This document shows positions 1-11,505 of a stretch of 64,000 bases of DNA, one piece after another. Position 1 is the first letter of the stretch, and each line of letters starts with the position of its first letter. The DNA comes from Episyrphus balteatus. Lineage: Eukaryota; Arthropoda; Insecta; Diptera; Syrphidae. The notes under the pieces are model-generated. The model searched no databases, was not told the origin of the DNA, and saw only the letters and a program-made list of their open reading frames with translations. The translations under genes were made by a program, and so were the position numbers. The stretch lies in assembly GCF_945859705.1 (NCBI RefSeq), contig NC_079136.1:48994094-49058093 (forward strand), in the 5' to 3' direction.

Positions 1-318
1 GAAGAACCAATATGTCTAAGTAAAATTTTGTGCACTTTTGAATACCACCATTTCTGTGGAAAACTTAATGGAGTAGAAGAATGGTTTCCAAATGAGTGTA
101 TGATGAAATTGACAAATGCTTGTAAACCAATTGAACAACGTAAGTTACTATTAAAAAATTTGATGATATGTGTTTGGGCAATTTGGTGAAAATATTTTTT
201 TATTCTATAGAATAATGAAACACCAGAATCTGAGAACATCGATAATCCTGCTATAGAATCTGATATTCTTCTTGATATTGAAGCACCTGACGAAAATCCC
301 ATTATTGAAGAAGACTAA
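1..318 (+). CDS. 3' end of an unrecognised protein-coding gene (partial, 2 exons)
   Basis: Frame 1 is open from the window edge. At position 139 it meets a good donor (GTAAGT). An acceptor (CACCAG) at 225-226 joins it in the same frame to an acidic tail ending at TAA 316-318. The proposed exons are 1-139 and 227-318, with an 87-nt intron. The nearer acceptor at 209-210 would give an immediate stop. The visible part has several Cys and His residues (CTFEYHHFCGKLNG, WFPNEC) and then a Glu/Asp/Ile-rich C-terminus ending IIEED. I do not recognise the family. A small zinc-binding or transposon-derived protein is possible but unsupported. It lies on the same strand as lap and upstream of the lap last exon, so it may be nested in a lap intron. 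An AATAAA follows near 395. Confidence 0.45.
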
Positions 319-1434
319 ATTTAGAATTAAAAATATTAGTATTTCCATAACACTTCATTGACAAAATTAAAAAAAAAAAATTGAAAACATAGAAAAATAA
401 AATGTTTTTCAAAAAAAAAAGTGATCTTTCTTGGAAAGTATCGATACATAAGGGATTGGGGTCCAAATCCCGAAACACACAAAATCCCGAAAACCCAAAA
501 TCCCGAAAACCTAAAATCCCGAAAAACCAGAATCCCGAAAACCCAAAATCCGGAATGGGATCCCGAAAGATTATATAAAATGAAAAATTTGGTCAAATTT
601 TTCATTTTATATAATTTCTGGATTTCGGTTTCGAAAACAATCATAGGTATGAAATTAAGGTGTTAACACGTAAAAAACAGTATACGTGTATGATTCCGTT
701 AATATCTCTTTTTTACATGATTTCAAGTTCTCATTGGGCTTTTAGCAGTGTTTTGTTGTGATTGAGTTAAGTTGGAAAAATCGTTGAACTAAAATCAAAA
801 GAATTATGAGTTTTACAAAAATAATTAAAGATTTGTAAAAACAAAAAACTATCTATGACCAGGGTTAAATTTGATTAAATACTCACCGACGTTTTTTAGG
901 AGCTCAAATTTATGTAAGAAGTTGTTTTATTTCCTTTGAAAATTGAATTTTTGGTATATTAAATCACCCACCTTAAAACTCAGATTCAGCTCTTCTTATG
1001 TACATATCTAATATATTTTATTCCCAAAACTGAAAACGAACTTTGAAGAGAAAAATAATTTACCGCCGATGAACAGTTGAAGAGCTTGAAGAAAAAATTT
1101 TTAAATTCATTAGTCTCGAGAGATTATATTGTAAAAGAATATAAAAACATGTTAATTTAATCATTTTAATAATTTTTTTATTTTAAGCTTTTTTAAAATG
1201 TTTTTTTTTTTAATCATTAATAATTTAAGAAATTTTATAAAAAAAAAACAACAACTTTAAAATTAAAATCGGAATAGTAGTGTAACCGTCGATTTTCTTT
1301 CACTGCTAACTGCTTTTGTAATTTCATTATTCGGTAATTTCAATTTTTAATTCTTACATGAACCCCGATTATTTTTTTTCTCTTTATTATTTCGGTTCTT
1401 TTAGAATAAAATCAATTTTCTCTTTTGTTTTCAG
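319..1434 (+). other. Non-coding stretch before the last lap exon (presumed lap intron)
   Basis: AT-rich DNA with no convincing gene. It ends in a pyrimidine-rich tract and a TTTTCAG acceptor at 1433-1434. The only structure is the short tandem repeat and hairpin listed separately. Confidence 0.6.
464..617. repeat. Short tandem repeat (AAAATCCCGAAAACC-type) followed by a hairpin
   Basis: About six imperfect copies of a 15-18 bp unit AAAATCCCGAAAACC lie at 464-570. Immediately after, 571-617 forms an imperfect palindrome (TTATATAAAATGAAAAATTTG paired with its reverse complement). Both short ORFs over this region are by-products of the repeat. Confidence 0.75.
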
Positions 1435-1943
1435 ATAATATCATGTTTCCAAGCAATGATCTACTTCAACCAATAAGTGCAAACAACAATAACAATTACA
1501 CAAATCAGCAACAACAATTTGCATCCACAAATGCTGCTCCTACACCAGCCGACCTAGCTATCGGTGCGACGTGGTCAAACTCAGGCAATCTAAAAATCGA
1601 TCTTGACAATCTGCTGTCGAGTAAAAATTTGAAATCAAATGCTCCTGCTCCATCTATGAATGCTCTCAAAGTTCAAAGTCCTGTAAAGCAACCCCTATCA
1701 GTGCAAACACCAACCGTATATAATGCTGGCATTGGTGTCATACCATCGCCACTTCAAAGCCCGCTGCAGCGTTCACCAGTTTCAGCTGGTTTTCCAACAA
1801 AAACAAATGCAATGTTGCCCAATCAACCTCAGTTAAATCAAACACCAATGTTTGCCAATTTCAGTAATATGCAAAATGCAATCAATCCAAATAATGCAAA
1901 CAACAATCTCAATGCACAACAACAATTCAATTTGTTTCAATGA
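1435..1943 (+). CDS. lap: lap (like-AP180, AP180/CALM clathrin adaptor), last coding exon
   Basis: C-terminal ~169 residues of the AP180/PICALM orthologue. The N-terminal ANTH domain lies upstream, outside the window. AP180/CALM proteins bind PI(4,5)P2, clathrin and AP-2 and size endocytic vesicles, notably at synapses. Recognition rests on the conserved C-terminal pattern of the family: NDLLQP, GATW followed by a gap, NLKIDLDNLL, then APSMNALK. The flanks are rich in Asn, Gln and Pro, as in insect AP180 tails. The exon starts after a TTTTCAG acceptor at 1434 in phase 1 (g|at). It stops at TGA 1941-1943, two residues after a final LF. DLL/NLL-type motifs fit clathrin or adaptor binding. The tail is the least conserved part of the family, so assignment depends on the short conserved block, but that block is distinctive. 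Confidence 0.8.
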
Positions 1944-4900
1944 TACATAGCCAATTGAATTTAGTTGATGTTTATTATCTATTGAGTTTTGTTTTGTTTT
2001 TTTTTTTCTGTTTTCTTCTTTAAACCTTTTAAATTAATTTTTTTGGTTTCCTTTATCAAAATTTATTATTCATTTAAGCAAAAAACAAAATATAAGAGAA
2101 ACTATCAGAGAAGAAAAGAAGTTTAAAATATATCACATTATTAATTAATAAAGCAATATTTGAATGTATAATGTATATAAATATTAAAATGTAGCAATTT
2201 GATTTGATATCATTAGATTTATTTAAAAAGATTTATATATTATATAATTATTATATGAATGTATGTCATGTAGGTGTTATTATTATAATTATTGTAAAAT
2301 TATGTTAATCGTCAAGTTGTTTATATATTATATACAAAACTAAACAAAAAACATACACACTTTACATAGAATGCTTAACATTGTTAATGTTTTTATTTCT
2401 TCTTAGTTTTTTTTTTTTTCTCTTTAATTATTGTATAGATTTTTACACTTGAGGGTTGTTTTCCTAATGATCTACACATTTTTTTGTTTGTATTTGTTGT
2501 AATTATAAAATAATTTAAACTACAACAAATCGTAATGAGACTGGCATCTGGAATATTATATATTTTTATACCAGAATATTGATTTGTTTGGATAAAAAGT
2601 GTTAAGTGGTGAAATTTATCAAAACATTGTTGCAGAAACTATTTTTAAAAAAGTTGTATCTAATGTCAATTAACTAACTGAAATTGGTATAAATAGTTAT
2701 TATTTTTTTTATAAATTTGCCAAAAAAAAAGAATTTAGCTAAAACATATTTTGCCGCCTTCAGCAAGATCGGGGTGTCTAGTTAGCTCTCAAGTTTGGTT
2801 TTAAAAATCATTTAATAGAATCATGATAATTGTAATGAAAAAAAAAAACATAATGTACGAAGGAGGGTTAAAAGTTGCAATGCATGTGTTTTTTTAGACA
2901 GTACTAACTTCATTGACTTTTAACGAAATACTTGAAATTTCGTTGTACTCATTCAGAGAAAGGCAGTTCTGAATTCGGATGAATACCCATGCCTTGTCAT
3001 TACTTAGGTCGGATTCATATGCGTTGCTCAATGTTTGATTATGATTTTGAAATGATGAAAATCTGAAGTAATTTCACAAAATTCTCTTCAAACGTATATT
3101 TGAGAAAATTTTTAATATGAACAAGGACTATGAATGGCATTCCAAAATAACAGTTTCGAACAATTTTTCATGATGCTGATTTCCAATGCGTCTTTACACA
3201 TCTGCAAATGAAGTTTAATATAAAAGACACTACAATAATGTGTAACGCAAAATTATCAGATCATCGAGTTTTCACTTTTATTAATTGGTTGTTCATTTGT
3301 TTGCAGATCTCTAGATCACTTCCACATTCATGTCATTCAGTCAGGGTACAAAAAGGCCGTTGGCTTACCGCCTCACCAGTTATCAAACTATTTGAACAAG
3401 AAGGTTCCAAAAATTTGTAAAGAGTTTACATTAACTATTTGACAATTTGCCCCATATTGCATCACCCAGAGCTGACCCACTTCACTTTAATATATTTATT
3501 AAATAATGAATAACAGCAACTTTGTGTCACACTTAATGTGACGCAACGCTCAGTGGGTCAAGCCAGCTTCCAGAATGCAACTCAGAAGGTCAAAGCTGAG
3601 TAATGCATTTTGAAAGTTCATAAAGTTCCAGGTTGGTCTTTAGAGATCGAGTTAAGTTTTAATTAAACCACCAACCGCGACGGTTCATTTATTTTTATTT
3701 ATAACATGTCTTAAAAAATTCAGGGGATTCGCCCAATGTTTGTGATGCAATACATCAAAATCAACGAATCAAAAATTAACTTGCCTAGTTTGAGCATCAA
3801 TTAAAATATTAATAATTAACGAAAATGATTATTCTTAAAAAGTTACATAGGAAAACATTTAACTAATGATTGCAAATTGTAATGGTTTTGGGCTTTTCCA
3901 AGACTGAATGTCCCAAATGAAACTGAAATACAAAAAAAATAAACTAACTTCTTGCGAATTATGTTTCTATGCAATAAAATTACAGACTATTATCCATCAG
4001 GAATAATATACATATTTTAAAACACTGAAACCATCAGAACAAAATTCTTAATATTTGATTGAAACTCTGTTAAAAATGTGAGTAAATAAATTTTAGAAGA
4101 CTGGGTAGTTCCATCACATCCCGCAACATTTTATTATACTTTTCTCCCCTAAAAGTATTTAATGTTAAAGAAAAACAATAGTAAATCGATGCATGTTATC
4201 CTTAATCTTGTTCTATACATATTTTGCATGCTTCATTCCGTTCCAGTCTAATTATACCACCATAAACTGTCAAAACGATATTATACATTTATTGATAAAT
4301 AAATATAACAATATATATATATTATAGTTTAAATTTACACATATATAATAAATTGCAATTTTAGTTATAAACAAATTTTGTAATCATATTAGTTTTTTTT
4401 TTTTTTGTTTTTGTTTTCAACTATCAAACAAAAAAAAAGGTGTTGGGCTTCTTCAATTAAAAATAATTGGTAGCTAATTGAATTGATATTGACCTTTTAT
4501 AATCTTTAAAAAAGTATGTAACAAAAATTATATATTGTAACGCACAACAATTAGTTAAATAATTTGCAAATTATTTAAAATTTTTGTTTTTAGTTTGTTT
4601 TTATTAAATATTTTCCTTTTGTTTTAAACATTTTCAACATTCCATCTACTCTTCTACACAAAAAATTAAATATAATTTGTATTCCTTAACAAAATAAAAA
4701 AATAACTTCCATTTTCTATTGATTTTTATTTTTTTTTTTTTTTTGCTAAAAATGTGTACATATTTAAAATTATTAAATAAACAAAAATTAAAACATAACA
4801 TACAAACTAAGTATATATATTTAAAAGAAAGAGTAAAAAATAAATAATTATATGAAAAAACTTCTTGAGTAAAAATAAAAATAAAACAAACATACATAAT

Positions 4901-5950
4901 ATATTTATAACAAAAAAAAAGTAAACAAATTATTTAAACACAAAAAAAATACCTAGGGATTTGTGAGCAAAAATTATAACATAGATTTTATTAAGAACAA
5001 AAAAAACAAAATTAAGTAATTAAATAATTAAATAAAAAAAATAAATAATATATTTCGAATTAATTGTTCAGGAACATTGGACTTGAAAAAAATAATGAAA
5101 TTATATTAACAAATGAAATGATTAAACTTGGATGTTAACAAGTTACTTCAAAAACGTATTGAAAAAAAAAAAAATTTAAAAACAACAACAAATCAAAAGA
5201 AATAAAAAAAAAAAACTTTGTTCGACGTGATAAAACTTGGTATAATAGAACATTTTTATTTAATTTTAATTAAAAACAAAAATGAAACTTAACGTATATT
5301 AATGAAATAAAACGAAAACCGTTACACGTAAAATATTTTTTACTTTTTTAACTTTATGGATGAAGGTGTTTTCAAACTCAAGGCCGCTGGCTGACTGCAC
5401 CGACAAATTTATCAAGAAAAAAATTCAAGCAACTTCATTGTGAGGGTTACTTCGGTTTCGGAATTTGGATCATAAGTTAAGAGTGGTCGAGACCACCCAT
5501 AAGTTGTATGAATATATGATTTCAGGTTACTTGAGTAACACTTCAACTCCATCTTGAGAATAAGACAGCAACAAAATCCTTACATCAGTCACAGCTGTGG
5601 CCAGGTACGAATATCTTCAGATCTTGGGTTTATTATAACAGTTGACCTGCATGTTGTTTTTGGTCTTCGAGATGATATTGAATTGTTTCATCAATGAATG
5701 GCCAATCTATTGGCATTTTTATCCACTTTTTCTACAACTTAATTGTATAAATAGTTGGTGAATAGGCTGATGGTACGAGGCTTATGATATGACCACTTGA
5801 AGATTACCGACAAACAATCTCAAGAGAGACTATGTAAAATAAATTCTACTTTACTCATACTATGTATTCACATTAACAAAAAAAAATTGGAAAAGTAGAC
5901 AAAAAATATCCATTATTGTTCTGCTGTTACTTTTTTTTACCGGCGACTTT
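1944..5950. other. lap 3'UTR and AT-rich intergenic DNA
   Basis: Mostly poly-A/T tracts and degenerate sequence. Insect genes for neuronal adaptors often have long AU-rich 3'UTRs, so the first 2-3 kb may be transcribed. A small inverted repeat sits near 3470-3565 (GCTGACCCACTT against AGTGGGTCAAGC, with a palindrome GTGTCACACTTAATGTGAC between). No convincing ORF is present. The 70-codon frame at 3208-3420 has no family features. Confidence 0.5.
2147..2152 (+). terminator. AATAAA polyadenylation signal, lap 3'UTR
   Basis: First canonical AATAAA about 200 nt after the lap stop. The DNA downstream is very AT-rich with further candidates, so the real cleavage site is uncertain. Confidence 0.45.
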
Positions 5951-6342
5951 AAAGGCCGGTTATAGCGATCAGGAAAACGGATCTGGAAAATGTTTAAAAC
6001 CGATAATTGGTGAAATTTCAAGAAAAGATCCCACACCATTCGATAGGAATTCATTAAAGAATAAGTTTTCAAAAAAAAAAAAATTGAATTCAACAATTGT
6101 TTATTCGTAAATATGAATATTTGTGTTTTTTTGATGGTTTGGATCAGAAAAATAAAGAAATGGCTTTTTTAACAAAGAATAATTGTTCAGTTGAAAATAT
6201 TTTTATCAAAACATATTGTTTTAGAGATCTTCTATCGATAAGTGTGGCATTTGTTCTTTAAATCGCATAAAACTATTATTTTTTAATTATCGATTTCAAA
6301 AAATTTCCTGGTCAATTTTCCTTTTCGCTATAACCGGCCCCT
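5951..6342. mobile_element. Long-TIR MITE (GGCCGGTTATAGCGA family)
   Basis: The left arm begins AAAGGCCGGTTATAGCGA. The right arm read in reverse begins AGGGGCCGGTTATAGCGA. Similarity continues imperfectly inward for about 60 bp (AGGAAAA, CTGGAAA or CAGGAAA, and CCGATAATT or TCGATAATT in both). The interior is non-coding. This is a ~390-bp non-autonomous DNA transposon, superfamily not determined. Confidence 0.65.
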
Positions 6343-7516
6343 TATAAAGTAAATATGCGATTCGTACAAAATCAATCAGGCACATTAAGATGATAAAGGT
6401 GAATTGATTCCAATTTTTGTACATGTTGTGTGGACTTTGACTCTCATGAAAAATGCATTTTGCTTACGTCGAGATTACGGATCGCGATCTATAATTATGG
6501 ATTAAAAATACACAAAAGTGCGTTTAATCAAAATCCTTAATCCTTAGTCCATTTTACGAACAAAAATAAAATCCATGACTGGGTCGCATGAAATTGCTCT
6601 TAGAATTCAAGTTGCTTACATTTTTAAAACTTTTTATAAACACATTTGGTAAATGTTTATGAAAAACCTAAAATTCGTTTTTTATAGAAAAAAAAAACTT
6701 TATTTTAGTATGAGCTCAAAAAAGTTAGTAGGTATGAATGTTTTTGAGAAAATTAACCTTTTTTGAAATTGCATATGGTAGGTACTTACCTTTTTATTTA
6801 GTTTTAAAAATCAATTCCAAAAAGCAGGCTACATACTTATGCCGATTTCAATTTCAAATAGTTTTTGTAGTTGATCCGATCCATTGATCTCCAGTGGCAA
6901 ATGGATATTGTCAAGAGATTTATTTTTATTCGTTACTCACGGTGGTCTTGAAAACGCGGCAGGTTTTATAAAAATGGATCCCAAAAGTAATGATGCAGAT
7001 TTGTTCGAAATGATCTCAGGATTCCAAATTTGTAAATTTCAAAATCGTACCTGATCCCTTTTTTGAGTGACAGGCATTTTACATATATACACGCGGGAGG
7101 GAATTTGGAAAAAAATTTTAACAAAAAAACAAAAGCACATTATAATGTCCTATACCTTTTTGAAAAGCTAAAATATACTCCTTTGACGTTTGTGAATTTA
7201 CCCTTTTATTCCCAATGAATCAATTTAAAAAGATAATTAAAAAAAAAGTATCTTTTTTGGTTAAACCGAAGACAGTTTAGTTATTTTTATTGGTTTTAAT
7301 ATTTTTTTTTTTGAAAGTTATAATAAAAGAGTAGTTCAAAATATAGACAAAATAAAAATTCAAAGAGTACCATCTACTCAAATCATCCTCATCTACAATA
7401 ACCAAACAAGCTCTTATTTTTTTTTTATAAAACTATAGTCTAGTAAGCTTAAATCTAAAAAGAAAAAAAAATACAATAAAAGGATTTGTATATAAGTTCA
7501 GTATGGTGAAGTTTTT
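6343..7516. other. Intergenic DNA before the Nop56 3' end
   Basis: No gene seen. Contains poly-T/A runs and probably the Nop56 3'UTR (transcribed leftward) up to about 7300. Confidence 0.5.
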
Positions 7517-9243
7517 TTAAGCGTCAGCATTCTTATTCTTCTTCTTTTTCTTTTTTTTCTTAGGCTCTCCATTCTCAGCTTCACCATTTCCATTTTCTAT
7601 TGCCTCAGCATCTTGCGTCTCATCAGCTACTCCATTACCATTGGTAGCAACTTCTTCGTCTTCTAATTTCCTCTTCTTATTCTTCTTCTTTTTCTTCTTA
7701 CCCTCACCATTGGCACCCACATCAGCTGGTGTTTCTTTAGCAGCCAAACCAATAGCTTCTTGCATCACTTCAATATTCTTACGTGGAATCTCTCCAGACT
7801 CGTAGAATTTAAGCCTATCTTCGACTTGTTGTTTCAACGATTCACCAAACACACTTGTCGGTTGTTCAAGGAAACAATCAATTCTCGATGCAATCGAACA
7901 TTTGTTAGCCAAGAAACGAGAAATACGTCCCTTGTTCTTGAGACCAGCTCGACCAATAAAAGAACTATGATATAACAAACCATATTTCGGTGTATTAGTT
8001 CTAGTCTTCAAAGCTCTGAAAAGAGCCTTTTCAGCACCAAGAATTTGTACTGTCGAAGCTGGATACTTGGCCAAATTTGTCAATGAACCAGCGTGCGAGA
8101 TTAAACGGGCTCCAACTTGATCACCAATCAAAGACTGCAAGTTTGGTGCAACGCTATTCATTTTATTATGAAGATATTCAGAAAGTTTCTTTCTATATTC
8201 CGAGAGTTTTACGACTCTCTCAGCAAACATTTCAATGTTTATCAAATCCACAACCGAAATATCCATTCCCATTGACATTTTACCAGCGTCAATTATAGCC
8301 TGAGCTTTCGAGGAATCCATTACAATTTCCTCGAGTTGTTCCAATTTGTCTTGTGTCAATGTTTTACGGTCTTTAATGAATTTAGCAGATTTAGCGAAGA
8401 TATAATTGTCTGGAACAATTTTGACCAACTCTGGGAAATGGTACGAATACCATTCACGGATTCGCATAGAGAATGTATTCACATCCTTGTCCAATTGATC
8501 GAGCAGTGCAATTGACTGAATGATCATATTGTCCGAACGATGGACATTGAACTTGACCTTGGCACGCGAATAGCTGTGACCCAAACCAAGTTGAGCAACG
8601 CCAGCTCCTTTGTCAGTAAAACCTTTTTTTTTTATAAATAAACAAAAATCATAAATAAAGATATTCTTTTAAAAGGAACTTAAAGATTAGAATGTACCTT
8701 TAACTAAACGATGAAAATGGAAACGAATGCCACGAAGAATTTCTGGAACAGCACCGAAATGGCTACTTTGAACTTGAATAGCTTCGGTGATGGCAGCTCC
8801 CAGCTTGGCATCAGCCACACCCAAAGTACACTTCTTCTTCTTTATTTTCGAGAAGAAATCGTCAAGAAATACCAAAAGATCTTGAGGTGGGATGCCTTCA
8901 GAAATGGCATTGATATTCTCCAAAGCAGAAACGGCCGTCTTGAAAGGAGAGAAGCTAACCAGTTTGACGATTGCATTGAATCGTGCAAAGTCAGTCACAG
9001 AGGATTCAACTTGAGGTAAGAACATGGAGATTTCCTCAAATTCGGTGACGCTAAAGAGGGCATAGCCAGCCGCGTGCTCGTACAAAACGTACAAGCGCGA
9101 CTTTGGGAGGAAGAAAAAAATAAAAATGTGAGGTTACAAAAACTGAGTGAGTTTTTTTTTCTAAATAAATTGATGGTTTCTTGATTTGATAATTTGGTGA
9201 TGTAGAATATTAAAATAATGTATTTATAATGTGTATTTACCAT
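7517..9243 (-). CDS. Nop56: Nop56, box C/D snoRNP core protein (complete)
   Basis: Spliced CDS complement of 9241-9243, 8698-9100 and 7517-8622, giving 503 residues (metazoan Nop56 is about 500-590). Nop56 pairs with Nop58, fibrillarin and 15.5K to form box C/D snoRNPs, which 2'-O-methylate rRNA in the nucleolus. In order: NOP5 N-terminal domain (LYVLYEHAAGYALF, VSEG-like ISEGIP, LRGIRFHFHRLVKG); the diagnostic QLGLGHSYSRAKVKF; coiled-coil/NOSIC (DNMIIQSIALLDQLDKD); Nop RNA-binding domain (GARLISHAGSLTNLAKYPA, LGAEKALFRALK, NKGRISRFLANKCSIASRID); then an acidic/Lys-rich tail with poly-K blocks. The first coding exon is only ATG, followed directly by GTAAAT. Exon 2 resumes in phase 0 as SRLYVLYEH. 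Intron 2 is about 75 nt, and neither intron shows C/D boxes, so no hosted snoRNA is seen. Nop58 was considered; the N-terminus and the QLGLGHSYSRAKVKF block favour Nop56. Confidence 0.95.
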
Positions 9244-9627
9244 TTTGTTAAGATATTTTTCTTTTGTTTTATAAAAAGAAAAAATGTGTTATCCAGCCAG
9301 TGTGTCGATCGTGTTTTTCCACGTGCGCGTTGAGAGAAGTTTTGGAAATGACGTAAAATGACAGATTAGAAAAAAGTTTTGTTTCGAAATGTACTTTTTG
9401 GGACAAAATGGTTGTGACATTAAGGTGGAAACACAAAAATATTTGGCAGGTGGCAAAATTCGAATTTTCATGGAGAATCGAGAGATTGAGTTGGATTTTA
9501 ACGAGAAGGAAATTATAATTTTGCAGTCCGAATTTTGATGAGGGCTTATTAGACAAAAACGGAGCTGAAGCGAAACGAAAAATCTCCAAAATCTATAGCA
9601 AGATGCTAACGAAAAATACCATCAATA
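9244..9627 (-). promoter_or_regulatory. Nop56 5'UTR and promoter region
   Basis: The 5'UTR lies immediately upstream of the Nop56 ATG (leftward transcription). No TATA element or terminal oligopyrimidine tract could be fixed with confidence. The 106-codon antisense-like frame here is not supported. Confidence 0.4.
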
Positions 9628-10437
9628 CCCAACTAGCACAACAGCTTCTATAAATTGAGATCTCGCAGGTACTACTTTTTATACAGCTTGTATTGAGCTT
9701 GCTTCAGAATTTAATTGCTTATAGAAGTTCGAACTTGTTTAACATTTTCTAATAAGTTTTTTTAAATACTGTTAAAGAAACTTAAACGAAAAAAAGATTC
9801 TTTTTGGAAAAGCCTGTTTAATGAATTTATAGAAGTTTTACAGAAATTACCAAGTTTAGTATTTGATTTTTGGTTTTGATATTGAATAATCTAGCTCGGA
9901 CACTTTTTGGTTTTGACATTGAATAATTTAGCTCAGACATTTTTTTTGACATTTCTGCTATTTGAACTGATTAAGTTTTTGATTTCATTAATGAATATAC
10001 TAGAATGGCCGAGTGGGTTGAGTGGCGGACTGCCACCAAGTATGTACGAAGTTCGATTCCTGGGTGTGGTAAAAAAATTACATACTTTTAATATTATTAT
10101 CAATAGATATAATGGAATAATATAAATAATTTCAGGTCAAAAGATAAAATTTATGATTTAAAATCAAATAAAAACCAGTTAAAAAAGAATCCTTTTTTGT
10201 TTTTGTAGTTGTTTTTTTTTTAATTTGGATAAGACATGTATTAAGGAGCTATACAAGCTCTTACGAAGCTATCTGCCAAATCTCAAAGCTTCGGTAAAGC
10301 TTCGTTTAAAATCCTTATAGAGAGTCGAACTTGTATAACGTTCTCCTTTTTCCATGCCCAACAACCTTACTGAAGTTTAAAAGAAGCTGAAATGTAGCTT
10401 TTGTAATACCTTAGCCGAAGCTGAAATGTTAGTTGGG
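9628..10437 (+). mobile_element. CCCAACTA element copy 1: TIR element with internal tRNA-like promoter (intact, 810 bp)
   Basis: Ends are CCCAACTAGCACAACAGCTT on the left and, in reverse, CCCAACTAACATTTCAGCTT on the right, flanked by TA on both sides. The inside carries a tRNA-like block at about 10004-10069: A-box match TGGCCGAGTGGG, then AGTTCGATTCC as B box. Two further copies occur in this window (10485-16514 interrupted, 43423-45829 inverted). Comparing copies shows the uninterrupted sequence at later insertion sites. No transposase is encoded. Confidence 0.8.
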
Positions 10438-10910
10438 TAGTGTATAAAAAAATTCAAGGACAAGAAAAAAATCAGAAAATAAGTCCCAACTAGCCAACAG
10501 CTTCTGTAAATTGAAATCTCACAGGTTCTACTTTGTATACAGCTTGTGCTGAGCTTGCTTCAGAATTTAACTGCTTAATAGTTCCGACTTTTTTAACAAC
10601 TTCTAATAAGTTGTTTAAATACTGTTAAACAAACTTAAACGAAGAAAGCTTTTTTTTCGGATAAGCCTGTTTAATGAACTTATAGAAGCTTTACAGAAAT
10701 TACAAAGTTCTGTATTTGATTTTTGGTTTTGATATTGAATAATCTAGCTCGGACACTTTTTGGTTTTGACATTGAATAATTTAGCTCGGACATTTTTGTG
10801 ATATTATTTGAACTGATTAAGTTTTTGATTTCATTAAGGGGTAATAACACCTTGTAAACCATGAAATCGAGCGTCATTTTCATCAGCGTATAAAACAAAG
10901 AAGAAATATT

Positions 10911-10976
10911 AGGTGTGTTTTTTTGTTTATCTATATAGATTTTGTGCAAAAAAACGACATCGAGATTTTTGAAATC
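10911..10976 (+). repeat. Inner 66-bp inverted repeat, left arm
   Basis: Begins AGGTGTGTTTTTTTG and ends TTTTTGAAATC. By eye it is identical to the reverse complement of 15368-15433. ATT stands just outside both arms, compatible with a 3-bp target duplication. A diverged third copy is at about 18207-18262. Confidence 0.8.
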
Positions 10977-11292
10977 GAAACAATTTACGTGTTAAATACA
11001 ACAAAAACTTTATCTGTATAGATTTTTCAAAAATCCAGATAATTATCCAGATTTTACTTTCTCTCGATAGAAAACAGTACTGCCAAGGTACATTACAGGT
11101 ATTAAATGTCAGATTCCATTGAACGACAGCTGCAGCTGACAGATATATGACAAAAAAATATAATATTTAAAATTGAATTCAATTAGGAATAGCAAACAAC
11201 ACAAATCAATGTAAGTACAAGCATATTTTTTGAAAAAAGATGAAAATTGTACCATAAAATTTGTTTTGTTTTAATTTGATTAATAATTTTAG

Positions 11293-11505
11293 GATTCACG
11301 TTTCTGCAAGAGTGCGATATCTTCCGCAAAATTAAAGAAAAAAACCTGAAACCAGATGGAAAGTAAAACAATTTATTCTTACAATGAGCTAGCATAATTA
11401 ATCTTTTTTTCTAGGAATTATTTCACAAAAGAAGAATTCTGTGTATTGTGCGCTTGTGTCTTAATCGTGCCGGTACCTTCAACCCCCATGCAAAGCCAAA
11501 TGTAG
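11293..11505 (+). pseudogene. Unidentified spliced gene fragment inside the TTAA element
   Basis: Two exon-like blocks, 11293-11362 and 11415-11505, are bounded by TTTTAG, GTAAAA and TTTCTAG. They join in frame to read FLQECDIFRKIKEKNLKPDG, then NYFTKEEFCVLC, and end at TAG 11503-11505. I do not recognise the family. More possibly coding but stop-riddled sequence continues to about 12330. The intron-like gap means that, if this is a gene fragment, it was taken up as DNA rather than cDNA. Confidence 0.3.

Noticed and set aside
8623..8697. Intronic box C/D snoRNA in Nop56
   Set aside because: Both introns are short (75 and 140 nt) and lack a convincing C box with a matching D box.
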